Source: CAYLGY01 sp964383325
GTDB lineage: Bacteria; Pseudomonadota; Alphaproteobacteria; Rhizobiales; Rhizobiaceae
Reading direction: 5' to 3'
Length of the DNA stretch: 14,488 bases
Assembly: GCA_964383325.1 (NCBI GenBank)
Contig: CAYLGY010000067.1
Coordinates: forward strand, 1-14,488
A model generated the notes under the pieces. The model was not told where the DNA came from. It made no database searches and saw only the letters and a list, made by a program, of their open reading frames with translations. Below, one piece after another: positions 6,895 to 13,327 of the stretch. How positions within the stretch are numbered: position 1 is the first letter of the stretch; every line of letters begins with the position of its first letter. Made by a program: the position numbers and the translations under genes.

Positions 6895-7218
6895 TCAGCT
6901 TTCGCTGCGCACCTGTTCGGCCGCCACCTCGAGCAATTCGGCCATTGTGCGGCGAATCTGGTGGTCGGACTGGTTGACGCCGGCAGCATCGAAATCGGCC
7001 CGGATCTTGCGGAACACGTCCTCGTCGCCGACCTCCTCGAAATCCGCCATCACGACTTCCTTGGCATAGGTCTGCGCGGCGTCGCCGCTCTTGCCCAGCT
7101 TCTCCGCCGCCCACAGTCCGAGCAGCTTGTTGCGGCGCGCCACCGCCTTGAACCGCAGCTCCTCGTCATGGGCGAACTTCTTCTCGAACGTGTCCTGCCG
7201 GTCCTTCATGCTGTTCAT
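6895..7218 (-). CDS. ATP synthase inhibitor zeta subunit (DUF1476)
   Basis: 107 aa. Members of this alphaproteobacterial family (first characterised in Paracoccus denitrificans) bind the F1 part of ATP synthase and block wasteful ATP hydrolysis, acting at the cytoplasmic face of the membrane. The family core RNKLLGLWAAEKLG is at residues 29-42, followed by a YAKEVV(x)ADFEE segment and DEDVFRKI at 66-72; the N-terminal inhibitory helix contains FEKKFAHDEELRF. I chose the start at 7218 because GGAG lies 7 nt before it and the resulting length is normal for the family; an upstream in-frame ATG at 7263 would add 15 atypical residues. It lies upstream of prfB on the same strand and is divergent from purC, a neighbour it often has in alphaproteobacteria. 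Confidence 0.92.
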   Translation of the reverse strand: MNSMKDRQDTFEKKFAHDEELRFKAVARRNKLLGLWAAEKLGKSGDAAQTYAKEVVMADFEEVGDEDVFRKIRADFDAAGVNQSDHQIRRTMAELLEVAAEQVRSES

Positions 7219-7378
7219 GCCGCGTCTCCTCGAAAACGGGAACAGGGAATCCTGTCGTGACAATCAATATGGTGCGGGCGGATCCAAACCGGAAGCCCCG
7301 AACCCTCAAGGAACTGCCAATGCCAATGAATGCCCTGCCGCGTCAAGGCGCAATTCGCCCGCGCCCGGCGGAAAGGCA

Positions 7379-7407
7379 TTGAGGTGGCAGTCCAATTGGA
7401 GTAGAGA
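7379..7407 (+). promoter_or_regulatory. weak candidate promoter for purC
   Basis: TTGAGG at 7379-7384, 17-bp spacer, TAGAGA at 7402-7407. The -35 is reasonable but the -10 is poor, so this is a guess in the 261-bp divergent space between the zeta-subunit gene and purC. No purine-repressor-like palindrome was seen. Confidence 0.2.
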
Positions 7408-7479
7408 GCGGCCATCGCCCGGCCGGCTCGGGCCGCATGCGCGCGAATCGCTTCATTCGCTGGGTTTGTTGAGATTGCC

Positions 7480-8274
7480 ATGAGTCGACGCCGCCGAATC
7501 TACGAGGGCAAGGCCAAGATCCTCTATGAGGGGCCGGAATCCGGGACGCTGGTCCAGTTCTTCAAGGATGACGCCACTGCGTTCAACCGCAAGAAGCACG
7601 AGATCATCGATGGCAAGGGCGTGCTCAACAACCGCATCTCCGAGCACATCTTCACGCATCTCAACCGCATCGGCATTCCGACGCATTTCATTCGCCGGCT
7701 GAACATGCGCGAGCAGCTCATCCGCGAGGTCGAGATCATTCCGCTGGAAATCGTCGTGCGCAACATTGCGGCCGGCTCGCTGACGAAGCGGCTCGACATC
7801 GCGGAAGGCACGCTCCTGCCGCGCTCGATCATCGAGTTCTACTACAAGGCGGATGCGCTCGACGACCCGATGGTGTCCGAGGAACACATCACCGCGTTTG
7901 GCTGGGCCTCGCCGCAGGAGATCGACGAGATCATGTCGCTCGCCTTGCGGCTCAACGATTTTCTCACCGGCCTGTTTGTCGCGGTCGGCATCACGCTGGT
8001 CGATTTCAAGTTCGAGTGCGGGCGCCATTATGAGGGCGACATGATGCGCATCCTGCTCGCCGACGAGATTTCGCCGGATTCGTGCCGGCTCTGGGACATG
8101 GCTTCGGGCGAGAAGCTGGACAAGGACCGCTTCCGCCATGATATGGGCGGCATGCTCGAAGCCTATCAGGAGGTTGCGCGCCGGCTGGGAATCATGAACG
8201 AGAACGATCTGGCGGAGCCGGGCCCGGGCCCGACCCTGGTGTCGGGGCGTCCTGGCAAGGGCAAGTTGCATTAG
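7480..8274 (+). CDS. purC: SAICAR synthetase
   Basis: 264 aa phosphoribosylaminoimidazole-succinocarboxamide synthase, which joins aspartate to CAIR using ATP in de novo purine synthesis (cytoplasm). The N-terminal nucleotide-binding signature YEGKAK is at residues 8-13; the middle holds HFIRRLNMREQL and LEIVVRNIAAGS; the family signature DEISPDSCRLWD is at 195-206 and is followed by LDKDRFRHD. The core ends near residue 238 (RRLGI); the last ~25 residues are a Gly/Pro-rich extension not needed in shorter homologues. The ATG at 7480 has only a weak ribosome site. It is the first gene of the rightward purine cluster and is separated from purS by tandem palindromic repeats and an assembly gap. 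Confidence 0.97.
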   Translation: MSRRRRIYEGKAKILYEGPESGTLVQFFKDDATAFNRKKHEIIDGKGVLNNRISEHIFTHLNRIGIPTHFIRRLNMREQLIREVEIIPLEIVVRNIAAGSLTKRLDIAEGTLLPRSIIEFYYKADALDDPMVSEEHITAFGWASPQEIDEIMSLALRLNDFLTGLFVAVGITLVDFKFECGRHYEGDMMRILLADEISPDSCRLWDMASGEKLDKDRFRHDMGGMLEAYQEVARRLGIMNENDLAEPGPGPTLVSGRPGKGKLH

Positions 8275-8275
8275 G

Positions 8276-8535
8276 GCATGATCCCGGAAAGTGGCTCCCG
8301 CTTTCCGGACAAGATCATGCGCAAACGATAACAGCATGATCCCGGAAAGTGGCTCCNNNNNNNNNNNNNNNNNNNNNNNNNNNNNNNNNNNNNNNNNNNN
8401 NNNNNNNNNNNNNNNNNNNNNNNNNNNNNNNNNNNNNNNNNNNNNNNNNNNNNNNNTTTCCGGACAAGATCATGCGCAAACGATAACAGCATGATCCCGG
8501 AAAGTGGCTCCAGCTTTCCGGTGAGGATCGTGCGG
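8276..8535. repeat. tandem array of a 58-bp palindromic repeat, interrupted by an assembly gap
   Basis: The unit at 8276-8333 is repeated from 8334 (period 58) and again from 8489, with a partial unit at 8457-8488. Each unit is a long hairpin: outer arms GCATGATC and GATCATGC, inner arms CCGGAAAG and CTTTCCGG, then a linker CGCAAACGATAACA. The right arm of the last unit is degenerate (GGATCGTGC). It resembles the short palindromic intergenic repeats (RIME-like) common in Hyphomicrobiales; the match to a named family is from memory. The copy number is uncertain because of the gap. Confidence 0.9.
8357..8456. other. assembly gap (100 N)
   Basis: Exactly 100 unknown bases, a size commonly used as a placeholder, lying inside the tandem palindromic array. 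The true length is unknown. Confidence 0.98.
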
Positions 8536-8729
8536 GGCAAGGAGTTGATCGTGATACCGAACGTCACACGGCATCATGATCCAGGGCAGGCGGCGGCGGT
8601 GCGGTGGAGCGCGTGTGGCTTGTGCGGCCGAGGTGCGAATTTCTTTGATGGTCGGGCTCGGATCGCCGCCCGGCAGGCCCGGACCCAGGACACCGGATGG
8701 CGTCCGCAGAGCAGATGGGGTAGTGGAAG
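8536..8729. other. spacer between repeat array and purS
   Basis: About 190 bp with no gene or clear promoter; with the array the whole purC-purS gap is 455 bp. The only feature noted is a GGGG near 8717-8720 that may serve as ribosome site for purS. Confidence 0.4.
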
Positions 8730-8972
8730 TTGATCAAGGCTCGCGTGACCGTAACGCTGAAGAAGGGCGTGCTTGATCCTCAGGGCCAGGCAATTGGCCA
8801 TGCGCTGAGGACGCTTGGGTTCGAGGGAGTCGGCGAGATCCGCCAGGGCAAGGTGTTCGACCTCGAACTGGAGGGTACGGACCGTGCCGCCGCGGAAGAT
8901 TTGCTTCGGCAGATGTGCGAGAAGCTGCTCGCGAACACCGTGATCGAGAATTATGCCATCGCGCTCGAATGA
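8730..8972 (+). CDS. purS: FGAM synthetase subunit PurS (TTG start)
   Basis: 80 aa. PurS is the small structural subunit that bridges PurQ and PurL in the three-part formylglycinamidine ribonucleotide synthetase. The sequence starting IKARVTVTLKKGVLDPQG and the GFEGVGEIRQGKVFDLEL segment are typical, and the length is normal. The start is a TTG at 8730: an in-frame TAG lies three codons upstream and no ATG or GTG fits the family's N-terminus better. GGGG lies about 9 nt before the TTG. It is followed by purQ after 37 nt, which fits one transcript. Confidence 0.93.
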   Translation: MIKARVTVTLKKGVLDPQGQAIGHALRTLGFEGVGEIRQGKVFDLELEGTDRAAAEDLLRQMCEKLLANTVIENYAIALE

Positions 8973-9009
8973 GGCGCGGGCCTGACGTCAGGAGGCGACG
9001 AGGCTTGCC

Positions 9010-9678
9010 ATGAAATCTGCCGTGATCCAGCTTCCCGGACTTAATCGCGACCGCGACATGATCGCGGCGCTGACCCTGGTGACGGGCCGCCCTCCCGTGA
9101 CGGTCTGGCAGACCGAGGCCACGATCCCCGATGTCGATCTGATCGTGATCCCGGGCGGATTCTCCTATGGCGACTATCTGCGCTGCGGGGCCATCGCCGC
9201 CCGCATGCCGGTCATGCGGGCCGTGGCCGAAAAGGCGGCGCAGGGCGTGCAGGTGCTGGGCGTGTGCAACGGGTTCCAGATTCTTGTCGAGGCCGGCCTG
9301 CTCCCCGGCGCGCTGATGCGCAACCATTCGCTGCGATTCGTCTGCCGGATGGTCCGGCTGGAGGTCTGCAACACCCAGACCGGCTTCACCCGCCATTATC
9401 AGCCCGGCCAGGTCATTTCCTGCCCCGTTGCCCATCATGACGGCAATTATTTTGCCGACACCGAGACGCTGGCCCGGCTGGAGGGCGAGGGCCGGGTCGT
9501 CTTCCGTTATGCGGAAGGCACGAATCCGAATGGCTCGATCAACGACATTGCCGGGATTGTCAACGATGCCGGCAATGTGCTCGGCCTGATGCCGCATCCG
9601 GAAAACTATATCGAGGCCGCACATGGCGGGACGGACGGGCGCGCCCTGTTCGAGGGCGCGCTGGCATGTGCCGCATGA
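9010..9678 (+). CDS. purQ: FGAM synthetase glutaminase subunit
   Basis: 222 aa class I glutamine amidotransferase that releases ammonia from glutamine for PurL. The catalytic triad is visible: nucleophile Cys86 in GVCNGFQIL, and His196 and Glu198 in MPHPEN. The oxyanion region PGGFSYGDYLRCGA (48-61) is also typical. GAGG lies 6 nt before the ATG. Its stop overlaps the start of the next gene (ATGA), suggesting coupled translation. Confidence 0.97.
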   Translation: MKSAVIQLPGLNRDRDMIAALTLVTGRPPVTVWQTEATIPDVDLIVIPGGFSYGDYLRCGAIAARMPVMRAVAEKAAQGVQVLGVCNGFQILVEAGLLPGALMRNHSLRFVCRMVRLEVCNTQTGFTRHYQPGQVISCPVAHHDGNYFADTETLARLEGEGRVVFRYAEGTNPNGSINDIAGIVNDAGNVLGLMPHPENYIEAAHGGTDGRALFEGALACAA

Positions 9679-10094
9679 AGGGGATGCCGACGGTTGCATG
9701 GATCTCCGGCGCCAGTTTGATAGCCGTGCTGCTGGGCGCCTGCCAGTCCGGACCGACGTCGCAGGCGGTCGCCGAGCGGGACAATCGCGCCGCAATCGCC
9801 CTGTTGCAGGGCATCAACACGCAGGCGCAGAATTGCTGGCGCGGCGACAGGGCTTTTGCCCCCTACAAGGTCATTCCCGAACTCGACACGAGGGTCGGCA
9901 AGCCGCGCATCCTCCTGGTCGGGGCCGAAGCGCCACAGGGCCTGCCGCGCCTCGTCATCGAGGCCGAGGGCACTCCGGCCCGCATCCACACCTACGGGCC
10001 GTTGGCGCAGGAGGAGATCGCGGCGCGGATCGGCGCCGATCTGCAGCGATGGGCCGAAGGCGGCAAGGGGTGCAAGGAAGCGGCGGCGACATGA
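9675..10094 (+). CDS. small lipoprotein of unknown function
   Basis: 139 aa from the ATG at 9675, which forms a 4-nt ATGA overlap with the purQ stop; ATGs at 9666 and 9684 are alternatives and none has a good ribosome site. The N-terminus is a lipoprotein signal: short charged start, hydrophobic run (VAWISGASLIAVLLGA), lipobox LGAC with the acylated Cys at residue 23. The mature part is soluble-looking, with NCWRG and a final GKGC giving two more cysteines that could form a disulfide. It should be anchored in the cell envelope, which is odd inside a cytosolic purine operon. Its stop overlaps the arsC-like gene by another ATGA. No family named with confidence. Confidence 0.85.
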   Translation: MKGMPTVAWISGASLIAVLLGACQSGPTSQAVAERDNRAAIALLQGINTQAQNCWRGDRAFAPYKVIPELDTRVGKPRILLVGAEAPQGLPRLVIEAEGTPARIHTYGPLAQEEIAARIGADLQRWAEGGKGCKEAAAT

Positions 10095-10432
10095 AGGTCA
10101 CGATCTATCATAATCCGCGCTGCTCGACTTCGCGCCAGGTTCTCGCAATGCTGCGCGAGGCCGGTCACGACCCGGAGATCGTGGAATATCTCGAGAATCC
10201 GCTCTCTCCGCGGCAGATTCGCGATTTGCTGGCGCAGGCCGGGCTATCGGCGCGCGAGCTGATGCGTCAGAAGGAGGCAAGCGAGCTGGGGCTCGACCGG
10301 CCGGATCTTTCCGACGATGAACGGATCGAGGCGATGCATCGCCATCCTGTCCTGATGCAGCGACCCATTGTGGTCACGCCCAGGGGCGTCAGGCTGTGCC
10401 GTCCGAAGGAAAGGGTGCGCGAAATCCTTTGA
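10091..10432 (+). CDS. arsC: ArsC-family arsenate reductase (glutaredoxin-type)
   Basis: 113 aa, thioredoxin fold. The catalytic Cys11 is in HNPRCSTSR, matching the NPxCxTSR signature of glutaredoxin-dependent arsenate reductases. The three arginines known to hold the substrate in plasmid R773 ArsC have counterparts: Arg59 (LMRQKE), Arg91 (RPIVV) and Arg104 (RLCRP). This favours true ArsC over the related Spx/YffB group. No arsR, arsB or acr3 gene is nearby, so a housekeeping redox role is possible. It begins in an ATGA overlap with the lipoprotein gene and lies 204 nt before purL. Confidence 0.88.
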   Translation: MKVTIYHNPRCSTSRQVLAMLREAGHDPEIVEYLENPLSPRQIRDLLAQAGLSARELMRQKEASELGLDRPDLSDDERIEAMHRHPVLMQRPIVVTPRGVRLCRPKERVREIL

Positions 10433-10636
10433 AGCCCGTAACTCCTGAATGGATGCAAGCTGACATCATCCCGGATCGGCGGGAGGGGAAAGGCGGTGCT
10501 GCCGTCCCTTCCGGACTCGATGCCGGGGCGGAAGCCGCCGCATCAGGCCCGCAGCGTCTCGCGGCCAAGATTCTCGACCATGCGCCGAGTTCCGGGCCAG
10601 GCCCGGCGAAGGGCGCAAACTTTTCCGGAATTGCCG
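10433..10636. other. spacer between arsC-like gene and purL
   Basis: 204 bp with no gene, terminator or clear promoter. An open frame runs through it into purL, but its residues are not purL-like and the family start is at 10637. Confidence 0.4.
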
Positions 10637-12844
10637 ATGAACATCCCGAACCGAATTGAAATCACTCCCGAACTCGTTGCCGACCATGGCCTGAAGCCGG
10701 AAGAATATGCGCGCATCCTCGAGCTGATCGGCCGTGAGCCGACCTACACCGAACTCGGCATCTTCTCGGCAATGTGGAACGAACATTGCTCGTACAAATC
10801 TTCCAAGAAATGGCTGCGCACCTTGCCGACGAGCGGGCCACGCGTGATCCAGGGGCCCGGCGAGAATGCCGGCGTCGTCGATATCGGCGAAGGCGATTGC
10901 GTCGTCTTCAAGATGGAGAGCCACAATCATCCGTCCTATATCGAGCCCTATCAGGGTGCGGCTACCGGCGTCGGGGGGATCTTGCGGGATGTGTTCACGA
11001 TGGGCGCGCGGCCCATTGCCGCGATGAATGCCCTGCGGTTCGGTGCCCCGGACCATCCGCGCACGCGCCATCTGGTGGCGGGCGTGGTTGCCGGAATCGG
11101 CGGCTATGCCAATTCCTTCGGCGTGCCGACTGTCGGCGGCGAAGTCGAGTTCGATCCGAGCTATAATGGCAATTGCCTCGTCAATGCCTTTGCGGCCGGC
11201 CTTGCCCGCACCGATGCGATCTTCTATTCGCGCGCCGAAGGCGTCGGCTTGCCCGTCGTCTATCTTGGCGCGAAGACCGGCCGCGACGGGGTCGGCGGCG
11301 CCACCATGGCCTCGGCGGAGTTCGGCGAGGATACGCAGGAGAAACGGCCTACCGTGCAGGTGGGCGACCCCTTCACCGAGAAATGCCTGCTTGAAGCCTG
11401 CCTCGAACTCATGCAGACGGGCGCGGTCATCGCCATTCAGGACATGGGCGCGGCTGGCCTCACCTGCTCGGCGGTCGAGATGGGCGCCAAGGGCGATCTC
11501 GGCATCGAACTTGACCTCGACCAGGTTCCCGTGCGCGAGGAAGGGATGAGCGCCTACGAGATGATGCTGTCCGAAAGCCAGGAACGCATGCTGATGATCC
11601 TGCGCCCGGAGCTTCGCGAGCAGGCGGAGTCGATCTTCCGCAAATGGGGACTGGATTTTGCCGTGGTCGGGCGCACTACGGACGATCTGCGCTTCCGCGT
11701 CCGGCATCAGGGCGTGCAGGTGGCCGACCTGCCGATCAAGGAGCTGGGTGACGAGGCGCCGGAATATGACCGGCCCTGGGTGGAGACACCGGCGCCGGCT
11801 GCGCTCGATCCGGCCAGCCTGCCGAGCATGGACATTGCCGAAGCCCTGATCCGGCTGGTCGGCTCGCCGAACCTGTCGTCGCGGCGCTGGGTCTGGGAAC
11901 AGTACGATACCTTCATCCAGGGCAATTCCCTGCAATTGCCCGGCGGGGATGCCGGGGTGATCCGCATTGACGGGCGTCGGGCGCTCGCCTTCACGTCGGA
12001 TGTGACGCCGCACTATGTTGCTGCCGATCCGCGCGAAGGCGGCCGCCAGGCTGTGGCGGAGTGCTGGCGGAACCTGACGGCGAGTGGCGCCCTGCCGCTT
12101 GCCGCCACCGACAATCTCAATTTCGGCAATCCGGAACGGCCGGAGATCATGGGCCAGCTTGTAGGCGCAATTGCCGGGATTGGCGAGGCGTGCCGTGCGC
12201 TCGATTTCCCGATCGTCTCCGGCAATGTGTCGCTCTACAATGAAACGCAGGGCGAGGCGATCCTGCCGACGCCGACCATTGCAGGTGTGGGACTGATCGA
12301 GGACTGGTCGAGAATGGCGCGGATCGCCTTCCCGGCACCGGACCTTGCCGTGGTCCAGATCGGCGAGCCACCCCAGGGCGCGGGCCATCTCGGCCGCTCT
12401 TCTTGGCTGCGCGAACTGTTCGGCAGGCTCGAAGGTCCGCCGCCGCCGGTGGATCTGGCGCTGGAACGCAAATCCGGCGACCTTGTCCGCGGGCTCATTG
12501 CCGATGGCATCGTCACCTGCTGCCATGACATTTCGGATGGCGGCCTTGCCGTCGCGCTCGCCGAAATGGCGATTGCGTCCCGGATCGGCGCCGAGATTCC
12601 CCTGCCTGCCGGGATCGACCCCACACCGTGGTTGTTCGGCGAGGATCAGGGCCGGTATGTTGTTGCTCTAGAAGCCGATACGGTTTCGGAAGTACTCGCA
12701 CGCGCCGAAGCAGCCGGGGTCAGTGCCAAGCGCATCGGCACAACCGGGGGCGATGCCTTGAAGCTCGGGGAGCGCCATGTCATATCGGTAGGTGAACTCA
12801 GCCGGGCCCATGCGGGCTGGTTCCCGAATTATATGGGGAATTAA
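10637..12844 (+). CDS. purL: FGAM synthetase catalytic subunit PurL (small form)
   Basis: 735 aa, the normal length of the PurS/PurQ-dependent small PurL. It converts FGAR to FGAM using ATP and ammonia delivered by PurQ. The start at 10637 (MNIPNRIEITPEL) fits the family and has GGAA 6 nt upstream. Visible landmarks are the WNEHCSYKSSKKWL segment with the conserved His50, ESHNHPSYIEPYQGAATGVGGI (Mg/ATP and substrate region), GGATMASAEF, the QDMGAAGLTCS segment, YEMMLSESQERM, and in the second half NLNFGNPERPE and SGNVSLYNET, ending with CHDISDGGLAVALAEM. These are arranged as two AIRS-like halves. bolA follows after 15 nt. Confidence 0.98.
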   Translation: MNIPNRIEITPELVADHGLKPEEYARILELIGREPTYTELGIFSAMWNEHCSYKSSKKWLRTLPTSGPRVIQGPGENAGVVDIGEGDCVVFKMESHNHPSYIEPYQGAATGVGGILRDVFTMGARPIAAMNALRFGAPDHPRTRHLVAGVVAGIGGYANSFGVPTVGGEVEFDPSYNGNCLVNAFAAGLARTDAIFYSRAEGVGLPVVYLGAKTGRDGVGGATMASAEFGEDTQEKRPTVQVGDPFTEKCLLEACLELMQTGAVIAIQDMGAAGLTCSAVEMGAKGDLGIELDLDQVPVREEGMSAYEMMLSESQERMLMILRPELREQAESIFRKWGLDFAVVGRTTDDLRFRVRHQGVQVADLPIKELGDEAPEYDRPWVETPAPAALDPASLPSMDIAEALIRLVGSPNLSSRRWVWEQYDTFIQGNSLQLPGGDAGVIRIDGRRALAFTSDVTPHYVAADPREGGRQAVAECWRNLTASGALPLAATDNLNFGNPERPEIMGQLVGAIAGIGEACRALDFPIVSGNVSLYNETQGEAILPTPTIAGVGLIEDWSRMARIAFPAPDLAVVQIGEPPQGAGHLGRSSWLRELFGRLEGPPPPVDLALERKSGDLVRGLIADGIVTCCHDISDGGLAVALAEMAIASRIGAEIPLPAGIDPTPWLFGEDQGRYVVALEADTVSEVLARAEAAGVSAKRIGTTGGDALKLGERHVISVGELSRAHAGWFPNYMGN

Positions 12845-12859
12845 AAGGAGAAGACCTTC

Positions 12860-13093
12860 ATGGCCATGACCGCCCATGACATCGAGAAGCTCATCCAGGA
12901 AGCCATTCCCGATGCCAGGATCACCATCCGCGATCTTGCAGGGGATGGCGATCATTATGCGGCGGAAGTCGTCGCGGAGAGCTTTCGCGGCAAGACGCGT
13001 GTCCAGCAGCATCAGATGGTCTACGAGGCATTGCGCGGCCGCATGGGAGAGTCGCTGCATGCGCTCGCATTACAGACGAGCGTACCGGATTAA
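12860..13093 (+). CDS. bolA: BolA/IbaG-like iron-sulfur partner protein
   Basis: 77 aa, family length. BolA-type proteins pair with monothiol glutaredoxins and help traffic [2Fe-2S] clusters. The GDGDHYAAEVV segment with His32, FRGK at 42-45, and HQMVYEAL with His51 are the family landmarks; the lack of cysteine fits the IbaG/BolA2-like type. AAGGAG lies 9 nt before the ATG, and the gene follows purL closely. In many alphaproteobacteria a monothiol glutaredoxin gene (grxD) follows; here none is visible, only a repeat and an assembly gap. Confidence 0.94.
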   Translation: MAMTAHDIEKLIQEAIPDARITIRDLAGDGDHYAAEVVAESFRGKTRVQQHQMVYEALRGRMGESLHALALQTSVPD

Positions 13094-13094
13094 A

Positions 13095-13236
13095 GCATGA
13101 TCCCGGAAAGTGGTTCCCGCNNNNNNNNNNNNNNNNNNNNNNNNNNNNNNNNNNNNNNNNNNNNNNNNNNNNNNNNNNNNNNNNNNNNNNNNNNNNNNNN
13201 NNNNNNNNNNNNNNNNNNNNTTCCGGATCAGAGCAT
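13095..13236. repeat. second copy of the palindromic repeat, split by an assembly gap
   Basis: GCATGATCCCGGAAAGTGG at 13095-13113, just after the bolA stop, is the left arm of the same element as at 8276. After the gap, TTCCGGATCAGAGCATGC (13221-13238) is a diverged right arm. Whether one or many units lie in the gap cannot be seen. Confidence 0.8.
13121..13220. other. assembly gap (100 N)
   Basis: Exactly 100 unknown bases between the two arms of the palindromic repeat. A small gene, for example grxD, could be hidden here. Confidence 0.98.
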
Positions 13237-13263
13237 GCGCCAGCAGGAAATCCCATGATTTGA

Positions 13264-13305
13264 CGGCCGCAGGATGCTTCCGGCCGGAAGCATGTAGCGC
13301 GGCCG
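13264..13305. terminator. long palindrome between convergent bolA and valS
   Basis: ATGCTTCCGG-CCGGAAGCAT (13274-13293) is a perfect 20-bp palindrome without a spacer, enclosed by CGGCCGC (13264-13270) and GCGGCCG (13299-13305). It begins 22 nt past the valS stop. There is no T run, so a role as bidirectional terminator is inferred from the convergent position only. Confidence 0.45.
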
Positions 13306-13327
13306 CCGCGTGTGATCAGATGCGGGC

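Noticed and set aside
7453..8337. 294-codon open frame opposite purC
   Set aside because: Antisense to a certain purC gene; no family resemblance.
8271..8567. Open frames running through the 100-N gap near purC
   Set aside because: They consist of translated palindromic repeat and unknown bases; not interpretable as protein. The array is also not a CRISPR: units are adjacent hairpins with no unique spacers.
8734..9795. 353-codon open frame opposite purS and purQ
   Set aside because: Mirror of two well-supported genes; biased composition and no ribosome site noted.
10466..12526. 686-codon open frame opposite purL
   Set aside because: It is antisense to a certain purL gene, has arginine-, histidine- and proline-rich composition, and is the usual shadow of a high-GC gene.
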